Shown here in pieces: positions 1 through 8,900 of a stretch of DNA of 64,000 nucleotides (position 1 is the first letter of the stretch; every line of letters starts with the position of its first letter). Source of the stretch: Mucilaginibacter auburnensis (GTDB taxonomy: Bacteria; Bacteroidota; Bacteroidia; Sphingobacteriales; Sphingobacteriaceae); contig NZ_PGFJ01000002.1 of NCBI RefSeq assembly GCF_002797815.1, forward strand, positions 992,001 to 1,056,000, read 5' to 3'. The notes under the pieces were generated by a model. It was not told the origin of the DNA and did not search any database. It worked only from the letters and a program-made list of their open reading frames with translations. The position numbers were made by a program, and so were the translations under genes.

Positions 1-1112
1 TTGTATCAAAAGACGCCTATGTAAACGGTGTTTTAAATGTTGACGCTAATGCCGAGTACGACCAGCCTGCTAAAGGCATAGCCCTGCAAATGAAAGGCAG
101 AGGTAACTCCACATGGTACCGTACAGATTTTTTAAAGAAACCCTATCGTTTAAAATTCAATAGCAAGGCGCCTTTATTAGGTATGCCAACGGCAAAAAAT
201 TGGGTGTTATTAGCCAACTACAGCGACAAAACTTTGATGCGTACCAAAATAGCATTTGAACTGGCCAGGCGCGTAAAATCTGACTATGCGCCGCAAAGCC
301 GTTTTGTTGAAGTGGTTTTGAACGGCGATTTTATTGGCAACTATTTGCTTACCAGCCAGGTTGAGATAAACGAAAACAGGGTTAATCTTACCCCTTTGAG
401 CGCCTCAAATATTACAGGTGGTTATTTATTTGAACTGGATGCTAAATTAGATGCCGATGCCTGGTTCCGTACCCCATTGAAGAATACACCATTGACCTTC
501 AAGGACCCTGACGCTCCTACCCCGGCTCAACTTGCTTACTTAAAAGATTATGTAACTCAAACAGAAGCAGCGTTATTCTCTGCTGATTGGACAGATGCGG
601 ACAAAGGTTATGCTAAATATATTGATGCGGAATCGTTTATGCGCTGGTACTTTGTTAACGAAACTATTAAAAATCAGGATTCATGGGATTACAGCAGTAT
701 TTATTACTATAAAAATGCCAACAGCAAAATTGGCATGGGCCCGGTATGGGATTTTGACCTGAGCGGTGGTAATTGTGATTATTCTGTTGCTAAAGATTTT
801 GATGGATGGTATACCCGCAACGGCACCTGGATGCTACAGTTAGCCAAAGACCCGGCATGGAACTTTAAATTTAGAGCCATGTGGACCAACGCCAGACAAA
901 AAGAGATCAAGCAAATGTTTGATGATATTGATTACTACGGCAAGCAGCTCCAATTATCTGCCGCTCAAAACTACAAACGCTGGCCCACGCTTGACCAATA
1001 TGTTTGGCCTAACGTGGTTTGGTTAGGCAGCTATGATAAAGAAGTTGCCTACTTTAAAAATTTTATGACACAACGTGTAGCCTGGATAGACGCCAACATA
1101 AACAGTTACTGA
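1..1112 (+). CDS. CotH-like kinase family protein (5' end outside window)
   Basis: The reading frame is open from base 3 to the stop at 1112, so the N-terminus lies upstream of the window. The motif KGRGNSTW, encoded from base 93, and GPVWDFDLSGGN near codons 215-227 (counted from the ATG at 90) are hallmarks of the CotH family, atypical protein kinases first known from spore-coat CotH. In Bacteroidetes such proteins are usually exported and often carry extra surface domains at the N-terminus, which cannot be seen here. The substrate is unknown. An intrinsic terminator follows directly, so this is the last gene of its transcript. The family call is firm; kinase activity is inferred from the family only. 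Confidence 0.85.
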   Translation, partial: VSKDAYVNGVLNVDANAEYDQPAKGIALQMKGRGNSTWYRTDFLKKPYRLKFNSKAPLLGMPTAKNWVLLANYSDKTLMRTKIAFELARRVKSDYAPQSRFVEVVLNGDFIGNYLLTSQVEINENRVNLTPLSASNITGGYLFELDAKLDADAWFRTPLKNTPLTFKDPDAPTPAQLAYLKDYVTQTEAALFSADWTDADKGYAKYIDAESFMRWYFVNETIKNQDSWDYSSIYYYKNANSKIGMGPVWDFDLSGGNCDYSVAKDFDGWYTRNGTWMLQLAKDPAWNFKFRAMWTNARQKEIKQMFDDIDYYGKQLQLSAAQNYKRWPTLDQYVWPNVVWLGSYDKEVAYFKNFMTQRVAWIDANINSY

Positions 1113-1117
1113 TTTGT

Positions 1118-1137
1118 AGCCCCGAAAGGGGCTTTTT
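1118..1137 (+). terminator. Intrinsic terminator of the CotH-like gene
   Basis: AGCCCC and GGGGCT form a 6-bp stem around a GAAA tetraloop, followed by a T run. It starts 6 bases after the stop codon. Confidence 0.8.
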
Positions 1138-1223
1138 CATTAGCTGATAACTTCAACTTAGCCTGCAAATATTGTGCTTAAACAAAATACAACAGCTGCT
1201 GTTGTACTGCAACATTTGCATTC

Positions 1224-1724
1224 ATGAGTAAGTTATCAAAAAACACGCTGCTTGAGTTTTTTTCGGGCCACCTTAACCGCATTCACTGTGGTAAACAACA
1301 CCTTTTAGCCAGTTTACCCACTTTTGCCGCAGCGGCACAATTTAAAGATCTGAAACTGGCTATTTTAGAATTGCATGACGATGTGCGCAAGCAGGTTGAC
1401 AGGATGAACGACATATACAACCTGCTTAACATACAACAAAGTGATGTAGGCTGTATAGGCATGACCACCCTGTTGCAGGAAATGTTTGATGGTATAGATG
1501 CCAACAATGGCGAGAAGCCGCTGAGCGATCTGTCGCTGGTGTTTTACCTTCAAAACATTGAAAGCATTGAGGCTACCTCTTTCCAAATGCTACGAGTAAC
1601 CGCTAATGAGTTAGATAACCAAGCCGTGAGCCAGCTTTTAAAAGAAAGTTTTGATGAAGCTAAGGAAGACAGGCAGTTACTGATAAAAATAGGAAAGCAA
1701 TTTTTAGGCTACCTCAAAAATTAG
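1224..1724 (+). CDS. DUF892 / YciF-like ferritin-like protein
   Basis: A 166-residue, mostly helical soluble protein without a signal peptide. The N-terminal pattern (LLEFFSGHLNRIHCGKQHLL) matches the DUF892 family, four-helix proteins related to YciE/YciF with a ferritin-like fold. Members are often stress-induced, but their chemistry is poorly defined. The typical length is about 160 residues, so this one is complete. Some metal-ligand Glu/His positions of true ferritins are not obvious, for example His/Cys in RIHCGKQ where many members have an E-rich helix. Iron binding is therefore not claimed. It appears to be monocistronic. Confidence 0.65.
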   Translation: MSKLSKNTLLEFFSGHLNRIHCGKQHLLASLPTFAAAAQFKDLKLAILELHDDVRKQVDRMNDIYNLLNIQQSDVGCIGMTTLLQEMFDGIDANNGEKPLSDLSLVFYLQNIESIEATSFQMLRVTANELDNQAVSQLLKESFDEAKEDRQLLIKIGKQFLGYLKN

Positions 1725-1828
1725 GCAAACCCATTGCCACCTTACCGGTTCGCTAACTAAATAATTATAACTACGGCCGGGCTTGTTTATGGCGTGTGTT
1801 CGCCACTTTTGTAAAAAACAGACTAACT

Positions 1829-2875
1829 ATGACACTTGTAAAAGCTTACGCGGCCCCGGCCGCCGACCAACCCCTTGCCCCATATACTTTTGAGCGCCGC
1901 GAACCCGGAGCCGATGATGTGGAAATAAAGATATTGTATTGCGGCGTTTGCCATTCAGATATTCACACCGCCCGTAACGAATGGGGCGGCACGGTGTACC
2001 CTGCCGTTCCGGGGCATGAAATTGTGGGGACGGTAACACGCGTTGGTAATGATGTAAGCCGCTTCAAGGTTGGCCAAACGGTAGGCGTTGGCTGCTTTGT
2101 TGACTCGTGCATGCATTGCGCTAACTGCGAAAAAGATTTGGAACAATACTGCGAAAACGGCAACACGCAAACCTATAACGCCTTAAGTCAGGACAAAAAA
2201 ACCATAACAAAAGGCGGTTATAGCAGCCATATTGTGGTGAAGGAACACTTTGTATTGTCTGTTTCAGATAAATTACCATTGGCTAACGTAGCGCCATTGC
2301 TATGCGCAGGCATTACCACTTATTCGCCCATGCGCCATTGGGGCGTTAAAGCCGGCCATAAAGTAGGCGTGGTAGGTTTAGGTGGCCTTGGCCACATGGC
2401 AGTTAAAATTGCCGCTTCTTTTGGCGCCGAAGTTACCATGCTAAGTCGATCAGAAAGTAAACGCAATGATGCAGCCGAATTAGGCGCCAAAAACTTTGTG
2501 TTGACCACTGATAAAGAGCAAATGAAAAGCGTAGCCCGCACCTTTGACTTCATTATTGACACCGTATCTGCCGAGCACGATTATAACGAGTACCTCAATC
2601 TGTTAACTACTGATGGCGTAATGATATTGGTGGGCGCGCCGCCTAAGCCGCTGCCTGTATCGGCATTTGCGCTGATAATGGAACGCCGCAGCCTGGTTGC
2701 CTCATTGGTAGGTGGCTTGAAAGAAACCCAGGAAATGCTGGACTACTGTGCTGAGCACAATATTACGTCAGACGTTGAGGTGATAAGCATTGACCAGATC
2801 AACGAGGCTTATGAACGTACCTTAGCGGCCGATGTAAAATACCGCTTTGTTATTGACATGAGTACGCTAAAATAA
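1829..2875 (+). CDS. Zinc-dependent NAD(P) alcohol dehydrogenase (YahK/AdhA type)
   Basis: A medium-chain dehydrogenase of 348 residues from the ATG at 1829. That start gives the usual MTLVKAYAA N-terminus; an in-frame upstream GTG at 1796 adds a non-conserved extension. CGVCHSD holds the catalytic zinc Cys and PGHEIVG the zinc His/Glu. Four structural zinc cysteines lie around DSCMHCANCEKDLEQYC. The Rossmann motif is GLGGLGHMAVKIA. It resembles the broad-specificity aldehyde reductases of the YahK or cinnamyl-alcohol dehydrogenase group, probably NADPH-dependent and detoxifying aldehydes. It is monocistronic and ends at a shared bidirectional terminator. Confidence 0.9.
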   Translation: MTLVKAYAAPAADQPLAPYTFERREPGADDVEIKILYCGVCHSDIHTARNEWGGTVYPAVPGHEIVGTVTRVGNDVSRFKVGQTVGVGCFVDSCMHCANCEKDLEQYCENGNTQTYNALSQDKKTITKGGYSSHIVVKEHFVLSVSDKLPLANVAPLLCAGITTYSPMRHWGVKAGHKVGVVGLGGLGHMAVKIAASFGAEVTMLSRSESKRNDAAELGAKNFVLTTDKEQMKSVARTFDFIIDTVSAEHDYNEYLNLLTTDGVMILVGAPPKPLPVSAFALIMERRSLVASLVGGLKETQEMLDYCAEHNITSDVEVISIDQINEAYERTLAADVKYRFVIDMSTLK

Positions 2876-2889
2876 CGCTGCTAATAAAG

Positions 2890-2922
2890 AAGAGCCGCAT
2901 TAAATAATACGGCTCTTTTTTT
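2890..2922. terminator. Bidirectional terminator between convergent genes
   Basis: AAGAGCCGCATT pairs with AATACGGCTCTT with one mismatch and is flanked by A-rich and T-rich runs. It lies between the dehydrogenase (+) and the kinase gene (-). Confidence 0.8.
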
Positions 2923-4450
2923 ATGCTTCAGCTTTTGAGTAATAAGCTATTTTGCGATACAACTCGTCTGGGTTAAATGGTTTACTTACATAATCATTCA
3001 TACCCACCACAAAGGCTTTATCCTTAATATCCAGCATAGCCGATGCCGTTAAAGCTATGATAGGCAGCTTTTGGTATTTTTCATCCGGAAGTTCCCTGAT
3101 AGAAGTAGTGGTTTGATAGCCATCCATTTCGGGCATTTGCAGGTCCATTAAAACCATATCATAATTACCGTTTTGCACCAGCATAAGGGCAATAGCTCCG
3201 TTCTCGGCAACATCGCACTCAACCTCCCAAAGTTTCATATACTGCTTCGCCAGTATTACGTTGATCTGGTTGTCCTCCGCAATTAATAACTTAACGCCTT
3301 TTAAACTTTTGGTTTCAATTTTTTCCTCGTTACGTTGGTGCGCGGCAAAATCCTTGTCGCTGTTTTTCATGTTAAGACTAAAATAAAATGTAGATCCTCT
3401 TCCTAATTCGCTCCTTACCTTGATCTGACTACCCATTAGTTCTAACAAGCGTTTAGTAATGGTTAAGCCCAGGCCGGTACCACCAAACTTACGTGTGGTA
3501 GCCGAACTGGCCTGTGTAAAGCTTTCAAATATATGGTCAATTTTTTCAGGCTCAATGCCAATACCTGTGTCGGTAACTTCAAAATCAATGGTGGTAAACT
3601 CATCATTCTTTTTAACTAATGATGCCGTGATAGTTACCTTACCTTCTTTAGTAAATTTAACAGCGTTACTGATCAAATTAGTTAAAATTTGCCCTATCCG
3701 TACCGGGTCGCCTTTAATGGCATTGGGTAGTTCCTGATCAACAAATAGTTTGATCTGAATGTCCTTTTCGCTGGCTTTTTGCAGCAAGGCCATTCTGATG
3801 TTGCTGATCAGGTCGCGTATACTAAAGTCGGCCTCTTCAAACTCAATTTTACCGGCTTCTATTTTGCTGAAGTCTAAAATATCATTGATCAAAACCAACA
3901 GATTCTCGGCCGAGAACTTGAGTAATTTGATATACTCCATCTGGTCTTCGCGCGGGTTAAGCTGCAATAGCAGGTGGGTAAAGCCAATAACCGCATTCAT
4001 GGGCGTACGTATCTCGTGGCTCATGGTAGACAGGAACTGCGCTTTAGTCATGGCAGCTTTTTCGGCTATGTCTTTTGATTCGATCAGCTGCGCCTCCAGT
4101 TCCTTGGCTTTTTCTATTTGCTGCTGTAAAAACTTAATAATGGTTATCAGGTCGTCTTCCGCTTCACCCTGTTCAATATTTCCGGCATCGGGTGTAAGCG
4201 AACTGATGGCTTTTTTTATTTCTGAGATGGATTTTTGCTTGATCTCGTTCTCCTTCAACAAAAAACTGTTCACTTCCTGGTATTCACGTTCGCTGATGGT
4301 AAACGCATGCTCAGATAACTTTTTTGATTTTTCAAACGAGTAATAGGAATTGCTTACACTCTCCAGAAAACGCTGCATAGCTTCATCCTGCAAACATTGT
4401 TCGGGTATGAATTTTTTTATTTGTTTAGCTAAAATACTGTGGTATTCCAT
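2921..4450 (-). CDS. Soluble hybrid sensor histidine kinase with receiver domain
   Basis: A 509-residue protein with no membrane segment. Residues 1-130 are helical and coiled-coil with no recognisable PAS or GAF domain. A HisKA domain has phospho-acceptor His145 in SHEIRTPMNAVIGF. The HATPase_c domain has N-box NLISNAVKFT, G1 DTGIGI and G2 GGTGLGL. A C-terminal receiver (about 385-505) has the acidic pair EDN, phospho-acceptor Asp in VLMDLQMPEMDG and a distal KPF lysine. The gene starts 17 bases after the FIST gene on the same strand, so the FIST protein is the likely sensory partner of this domain-poor kinase. No DNA-binding output is present; phosphate probably passes to another protein. 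Confidence 0.92.
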   Translation of the reverse strand: MEYHSILAKQIKKFIPEQCLQDEAMQRFLESVSNSYYSFEKSKKLSEHAFTISEREYQEVNSFLLKENEIKQKSISEIKKAISSLTPDAGNIEQGEAEDDLITIIKFLQQQIEKAKELEAQLIESKDIAEKAAMTKAQFLSTMSHEIRTPMNAVIGFTHLLLQLNPREDQMEYIKLLKFSAENLLVLINDILDFSKIEAGKIEFEEADFSIRDLISNIRMALLQKASEKDIQIKLFVDQELPNAIKGDPVRIGQILTNLISNAVKFTKEGKVTITASLVKKNDEFTTIDFEVTDTGIGIEPEKIDHIFESFTQASSATTRKFGGTGLGLTITKRLLELMGSQIKVRSELGRGSTFYFSLNMKNSDKDFAAHQRNEEKIETKSLKGVKLLIAEDNQINVILAKQYMKLWEVECDVAENGAIALMLVQNGNYDMVLMDLQMPEMDGYQTTTSIRELPDEKYQKLPIIALTASAMLDIKDKAFVVGMNDYVSKPFNPDELYRKIAYYSKAEA

Positions 4451-4467
4451 CCGGGGCCCTGTCTGTA

Positions 4468-5604
4468 TTATACTTCGGTAAAAGTGGTAATTGTCATGGT
4501 TTGGTTATGCAGCTCGCATTTCACGCTCTCGTTAAACGGCGAGATCTCTCCGTAGCTATAAAAGCCGGTAATGGTTGCATTGCCACCTAAAATTTCTTTA
4601 GCCGCTTCAATTTCTTCATCGGTACGTTCCTGCAATATCAACTTACGGCCAACGCAGCTCACCAACAGCGCCAGATCAGGCTTGCTGTTGTTAATATCTT
4701 CAAACGCGCTTTCGGCGGCTTTTGATGATGCTTCAATTATTTTATCAAAATTGGCTTTCATCAGCCTCACCTTACTACCCTCGGGCAGGTTACCGGCAAA
4801 GGTCATTGACTTTTGTTCTTCATCAATGCTCAAAATGGTACGCACCAGGTTTTTCTCGTCGCCATTTACGCGTATAGATAATGGGAATAGTAAAGCCGAA
4901 CCCGGCAGTTCATTTACATAATCGCCCAGGTATTTTTTATACAGATCAAGGGCGTTATCGCCATCAATCTCAAATAATATGTTTTTGTTTGATTTGGTAA
5001 TGGTACGCTCCTGTCCAAACTCGTCCCAACCACCTACAGAACCATGGCCAACTTTAATGCTATCGCCATAAAAACCAATAGCAATAACATTACCTTGCGA
5101 TGGCACCTCATTTATGCCGGTAAAAGTTTTTTCAAAACGGGCGGCATCTCCTGCCAAACCACCTGTAACGGGCACGTTATACTTATTGTGCTGGTTTAAA
5201 CCGCTCACCAATTCGCTGCCATTAATAAAAGTACCATCAGAAATAATGAATACGCAGCTCAGACCTTCAGCAGCTAATTTGTCCATTAAAAATACACCTG
5301 TATCAAAGCTGTTGGCGTGGTGTTTAATGTTGGTTTTAACGCAACGGGTAGTAGTTTTTTCAAATTGGATGGCTGTGACAACGGCGCTATCGTCATAAAC
5401 CATCTCATCCAATATCTCTCCGGCGGTTGAAGCAAAAACAATATCGGCTGTAGGATAAACAGACCGTAAATGATCATAAATTTCGGGCTTAACTATAACC
5501 TGCGAAGAGCCAAACACTAAAACCAGCTGACTTTCGGCCGCATTGAGTTCAGATGGCAGGTCTTTCCAAATACCGCCAACAAAGTGGTGTTGTTTTGTTT
5601 TCAT
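4468..5604 (-). CDS. FIST N- and C-domain sensory protein
   Basis: A 378-residue cytosolic protein with FIST_N (about 25-220) and FIST_C (about 225-370) organisation. Recognisable patterns are LVFGSSQVIV, FASTAGEI, VTGGLAGDAARF, GHGSVGGWDEFG and the C-terminal GFYSYGEISPF. FIST domains are predicted small-ligand (possibly amino-acid) sensors associated with signal transduction. It lies immediately upstream of the hybrid kinase gene in one transcription unit, which suggests that it reports ligand status to that kinase. The ligand is unknown. Confidence 0.88.
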   Translation of the reverse strand: MKTKQHHFVGGIWKDLPSELNAAESQLVLVFGSSQVIVKPEIYDHLRSVYPTADIVFASTAGEILDEMVYDDSAVVTAIQFEKTTTRCVKTNIKHHANSFDTGVFLMDKLAAEGLSCVFIISDGTFINGSELVSGLNQHNKYNVPVTGGLAGDAARFEKTFTGINEVPSQGNVIAIGFYGDSIKVGHGSVGGWDEFGQERTITKSNKNILFEIDGDNALDLYKKYLGDYVNELPGSALLFPLSIRVNGDEKNLVRTILSIDEEQKSMTFAGNLPEGSKVRLMKANFDKIIEASSKAAESAFEDINNSKPDLALLVSCVGRKLILQERTDEEIEAAKEILGGNATITGFYSYGEISPFNESVKCELHNQTMTITTFTEV

Positions 5605-5786
5605 TTAAATAAAAACAGTTTAAATTAGGGTTGTACGCATTAAAATTACAAATAATAATTATCGAAATTATAAGCGCTTAACAATACCCTGCTGCAATGC
5701 GCACCTACTTTTACGTAATAAATGTACAGATGGTTTCTTACTACAGTAAATTATGGAAAAGCTTAAACAAGTAAAGGCGTAGTTGA

Positions 5787-6161
5787 TTACTCGCTGCCTA
5801 CATGCTTTTTAACCAGCGCCAATAACTCGTCAAGATCAAAAGGTTTGCGCAGGTAGCCATCGGCCAGTCCTGCTTCGGCAATTTCTTTGATGTTGCTTAC
5901 TGCCGATATAATGATAACGGGTATATGGCTGGTAGCAGTATTACTCTTCAGCTCCTTGCTTATTTGCTGTCCGTTGGCATCGCTTTTCCACTCAGTTAGC
6001 CAGTTGTCTAACAGTACCATATCGGGCGATATGGCATCAAACTGCTTAAGTATTTTAGAATCTTCAGAAGCGGTAACAACATAACCATCCTCCTCTAACG
6101 CATATTGGATAGATTCTCTGATATCTTTATCGTCCTCAATAACTAAAATTTTCTTTGCCAT
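5787..6161 (-). CDS. Single-domain response regulator (CheY-like)
   Basis: A 124-residue stand-alone receiver. It has the acidic pair EDD near the N-terminus, a phospho-acceptor Asp in MVLLDNWLTE, Ser in IIISAVS and Lys in LRKPFDLDEL. There is no output domain, so it must act by protein contact or as a phosphorelay shuttle. It lies 182 bases upstream of the FIST-kinase pair in the same direction and is a plausible relay partner for the hybrid kinase. The direct link is inferred from proximity. Confidence 0.88.
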   Translation of the reverse strand: MAKKILVIEDDKDIRESIQYALEEDGYVVTASEDSKILKQFDAISPDMVLLDNWLTEWKSDANGQQISKELKSNTATSHIPVIIISAVSNIKEIAEAGLADGYLRKPFDLDELLALVKKHVGSE

Positions 6162-6259
6162 AGCAATTGATCTGAGCCTTAAATACGCGTTTGTTACAGG
6201 TTTAACGGTATTAATTGGATAACCAGCTATAGCCGAAAATTGTTTGCGCGTAAATAAAA

Positions 6260-6838
6260 TTAAACCTTACTATTGTAGCAAACCCGGCAGCGGGGTTCAT
6301 AACTTTCCTTCTCGCCCAGCAACACCTTCTCTTTGCCCGGCACCAACCGGTACGAGTAAAGCGCCGGGTTGCCGCATTTAACACACACCGCATGTACTTT
6401 GGTAACTGATTCGGCAATGGCCATTAGCGCAGGCATGGGGCCGAAAGGCCGCCCTTTAAAATCCATATCCAGTCCTGCTACCACCACTCTTATACCTTTA
6501 TTGGCCAGCGACTGGCAAACTTCTGGCAGTTTGGCATCAAAAAACTGAGCTTCGTCAATACCTACCACCTGCGCATGGCCGGCCAACAGCAATATTTTTT
6601 CGGATTTATCAACCGGGGTAGATGCAGCGGCTACCGCGTTGTGCGATACCACATCGCTTTCATCATACCGTACGTCAAGTTTTGGCTTGAAAACCTTCAC
6701 ACTTAAACGGGCATAGCGGGCACGATTGATACGGCGGATAAGCTCTTCGGTTTTGCCCGAAAACATGGACCCGCATATCACCTCTATACCTCCCCCGGCC
6801 TCGTTCTTTCGGTTAAAAATTTCGTCGCTTAGCTGCAT
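6260..6838 (-). CDS. tdk: Thymidine kinase, type II
   Basis: A 192-residue cytosolic enzyme that phosphorylates thymidine with ATP for dTMP salvage. It shows the P-loop GSMFSGKT (residues 23-30), the Walker-B-like GIDEAQFFD, the lasso region near YSYRLVPG and four zinc cysteines in two pairs (CVKCG and CRVC). Length matches the TK1-like family. It stands alone, divergent from the acidic protein that starts at 6914. Confidence 0.95.
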   Translation of the reverse strand: MQLSDEIFNRKNEAGGGIEVICGSMFSGKTEELIRRINRARYARLSVKVFKPKLDVRYDESDVVSHNAVAAASTPVDKSEKILLLAGHAQVVGIDEAQFFDAKLPEVCQSLANKGIRVVVAGLDMDFKGRPFGPMPALMAIAESVTKVHAVCVKCGNPALYSYRLVPGKEKVLLGEKESYEPRCRVCYNSKV

Positions 6839-6913
6839 TCCAATGGTTTGTAGAGGCCTAATATCAGAATTTAATGCTTAATTTTGATAGCATTTTACCA
6901 CAGAATACACGTT

Positions 6914-7882
6914 ATGAGGCAACAGGAAGTATTTAATAAGATAGGAGTAATATTAAAAGAGCTGAATGATCAGTATAAATACCTTGAAGCTAACCCTGAT
7001 GATATGAACAGCCTGGAGCTGGAGCTTTTTGTAGCCAACGCTCATTTTTTGGCAGATCATGCCGAGATCATCAAAAAACTTAACCTGCAAACTGCAACTG
7101 CCAAGCCTGCACTGCCTCCTCCGCCAAAGGAGACTCCTAAAACCGAAGAAAAGTTTTTTGAACCGGTGGTACGTCAGCCCGTAAAGCCTCAAAAACCAAT
7201 TGTTATTGATGAGGAAGAAATACCGGTTATAAATTTTGAGATCACGCCAACCAGGGAAGAAGAACCAGTTGTTACGCCGCAGCCCGAAATAATAAGGCAT
7301 GAGTTGGATGTTGAACCGATAGAAGATGTGGACGAAGAAGTTGTTGAGGAAATAGAAAATTGGGAAGAGGAAGATGTGGAAGAGCTAAAAACAGAGGACC
7401 AACCGGCAGCCGCACCGATTGTTGTGGCTGAAAAACCTTTTATACCTGAGTTAAAAGAGGAAGAGCCAATTGCGCCCGAGCCGGAAGTAATACCAGAGCC
7501 GCCTGCTGTTAAAGCGCCCGAGCCACCGGTTTATGTAGCGCCCGTTAAAACCGAACCTGTAAAAGAAAAAGAGGAGGTGCTGACCATCAATCAGCGCATG
7601 TCGGCCCAGTTGAATAAGGGTGGCGTTACCGACCAGCCTGCGGGACAGCCGGTAAGTGATCTGAAACACGCAATTAGTCTTAATGATAAACTGTTGTACA
7701 TAAAAGACCTGTTTAACGGATATAACCTGGCTTACAGCGAAGCTATTGAAATATTGAACCGCTTAAGCTCGTTTGAAGATGCCGAGCGTTTTTTAAGCAA
7801 AAACTATGTAACCAAAAACAACTGGGAAACCAAACCCGATACGGTTGCCAAGTTTTACGCGGTGTTGAAAAGGCGGTATTAA
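6914..7882 (+). CDS. Acidic, proline-rich protein of unknown function
   Basis: 322 residues from the ATG at 6914; an in-frame ATG at 6884 adds a weak extension. Three regions are visible: a helical N-terminus (about 1-60), a long low-complexity middle rich in E, P and V (about 65-215), and a conserved-looking helical C-terminus (about 225-322) after the phrase TINQRMSAQLN. That C-terminal block contains SDLKHAISLNDKLLYIKDLFNGYN, typical of a Bacteroidetes family annotated only as hypothetical. No signal peptide or membrane segment was seen. The disordered acidic linker joining two helical ends suggests a scaffold or tether, but no function can be assigned. Confidence 0.75.
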   Translation: MRQQEVFNKIGVILKELNDQYKYLEANPDDMNSLELELFVANAHFLADHAEIIKKLNLQTATAKPALPPPPKETPKTEEKFFEPVVRQPVKPQKPIVIDEEEIPVINFEITPTREEEPVVTPQPEIIRHELDVEPIEDVDEEVVEEIENWEEEDVEELKTEDQPAAAPIVVAEKPFIPELKEEEPIAPEPEVIPEPPAVKAPEPPVYVAPVKTEPVKEKEEVLTINQRMSAQLNKGGVTDQPAGQPVSDLKHAISLNDKLLYIKDLFNGYNLAYSEAIEILNRLSSFEDAERFLSKNYVTKNNWETKPDTVAKFYAVLKRRY

Positions 7883-8000
7883 CTCACCCCCCGGCCCCCT
7901 CTCTGCTGAGCAAAGAGTGGGAGATTTAAACAGCTATCTTAAGCCCTCTTTCCGCCAAAGGCGAAGAGAGGGCAGACCAGCGTAGCGAGGTCGGGTGAGT
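7883..8000. repeat. ~117 bp intergenic repeat, copy 1
   Basis: It begins CTCACCCC and ends GGGTGAGT, so the termini are inverted. The core holds CCCTCTTTCCGCC, GGCGAAGAGAGGGCAGACC and AGCGTAGCGAGGTCGGG. The same unit occurs at 12927-13043 and 13058-13175. All three copies lie directly downstream of a plus-strand gene and encode no convincing protein. Confidence 0.85.
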
Positions 8001-8081
8001 AAACTGTTGATATGTGAGTAAACCCCTTATTGCAGCATTCAAAATTATTAAATAGCTTTATATCCAAATTAGCGCGGTACA

Positions 8082-8396
8082 ATGAAACGTTTGATAGATC
8101 TTTTCAGAAATAAATTCTTCCTGGTAACAGTGGCTTTTGTAGTATGGATGACGTTTTTTGACAAAAATGATCTGCTATCGCAATACCAATACCACGAGCA
8201 GGTAAGCAAACTGGAACAGGAGCGCGATTTCTATAAAACCGAAACCGACAAAGTAAGCAAAGACCTGGAAGAGCTTACCTCCAATCCTCAGCAACTGGAA
8301 AAATTTGCCCGCGAAAAATACCTCATGCGTAAAGACAATGAGGATGTTTATGTAGTGGTAAAAGAGAAGGAAAAGGAGGAGGAGTCTGAACCATGA
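8082..8396 (+). CDS. DivIC/FtsB-like septum formation initiator
   Basis: A 104-residue single-pass membrane protein with a short cytosolic N-terminus, one membrane helix (about 12-28), a coiled coil (about 38-70) and the family-typical LEKFAREKYLMRKDNEDVY near the end. FtsB/DivIC proteins form a periplasmic coiled-coil complex with FtsL and FtsQ at the division site. The protein ends in a charged KEKEKEEE tail. The gene lies alone downstream of a repeat element. Confidence 0.85.
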   Translation: MKRLIDLFRNKFFLVTVAFVVWMTFFDKNDLLSQYQYHEQVSKLEQERDFYKTETDKVSKDLEELTSNPQQLEKFAREKYLMRKDNEDVYVVVKEKEKEEESEP

Positions 8397-8528
8397 TTTT
8401 GGGATTTGAGGATTGAAGAACCTTTACTTTTCGTTATAAATTAAAAGCAACGATATTGCCTAACATACTGTGTATTTAACTGTACTTACTGAAGCTTAGG
8501 CACTTCATTCCCAATGCAAACTTGAACC

Positions 8529-8855
8529 ATGATAGTATTCACTAATGAGCATTTTACCTTTACCGGCAATTTGCATTCATGGGATGATATCAATACAATA
8601 TTTGCGTATAAAGTAGATCTATTCACTTTTGATGAGATATGCATGGACATTTTCATGGCCAACGGTAATTACTTAAAAATTATTGAATCAACAGATGGGT
8701 GGCACGAATTTCTTAACAAACTAAACAGCAGACTGTCCATATCAGACGATTGGTATGATGCCGTTGTTAAACCTGCATTTACCACAAACCTTACCTTGGT
8801 CTATGATAAGGAAAAAAGAACACAAGAAGTTTGTGAAGTTTGTTGTTACAGTTAA
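8529..8855 (+). CDS. Small soluble protein of unknown function
   Basis: A 108-residue, acidic, cytosolic protein with no signal or membrane segment. Visible features are alternating aromatic and acidic segments such as HSWDDINTIFAYKVDLFTFDEICMD split over the first 45 residues, a WHEFL segment and a CEVCCY C-terminus with three cysteines. Its size and composition resemble many immunity-like or DUF proteins of Bacteroidetes, but I do not recognise the family. It is separated by 132 and 45 bases from its neighbours. Confidence 0.6.
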   Translation: MIVFTNEHFTFTGNLHSWDDINTIFAYKVDLFTFDEICMDIFMANGNYLKIIESTDGWHEFLNKLNSRLSISDDWYDAVVKPAFTTNLTLVYDKEKRTQEVCEVCCYS

Positions 8856-8888
8856 AATCTTAGTCCAAACAAAATTCCTGCATATTAA

Positions 8889-8896
8889 TACCTTTG
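8889..8896 (+). promoter_or_regulatory. -7 box of the nrtR-like gene
   Basis: TACCTTTG matches the Bacteroidetes TAnnTTTG consensus and ends 4 bases before the ATG at 8901, implying a leaderless or very short-leader mRNA. No good TTTG at -33 was found. Confidence 0.45.
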
Positions 8897-8900
8897 CAAT

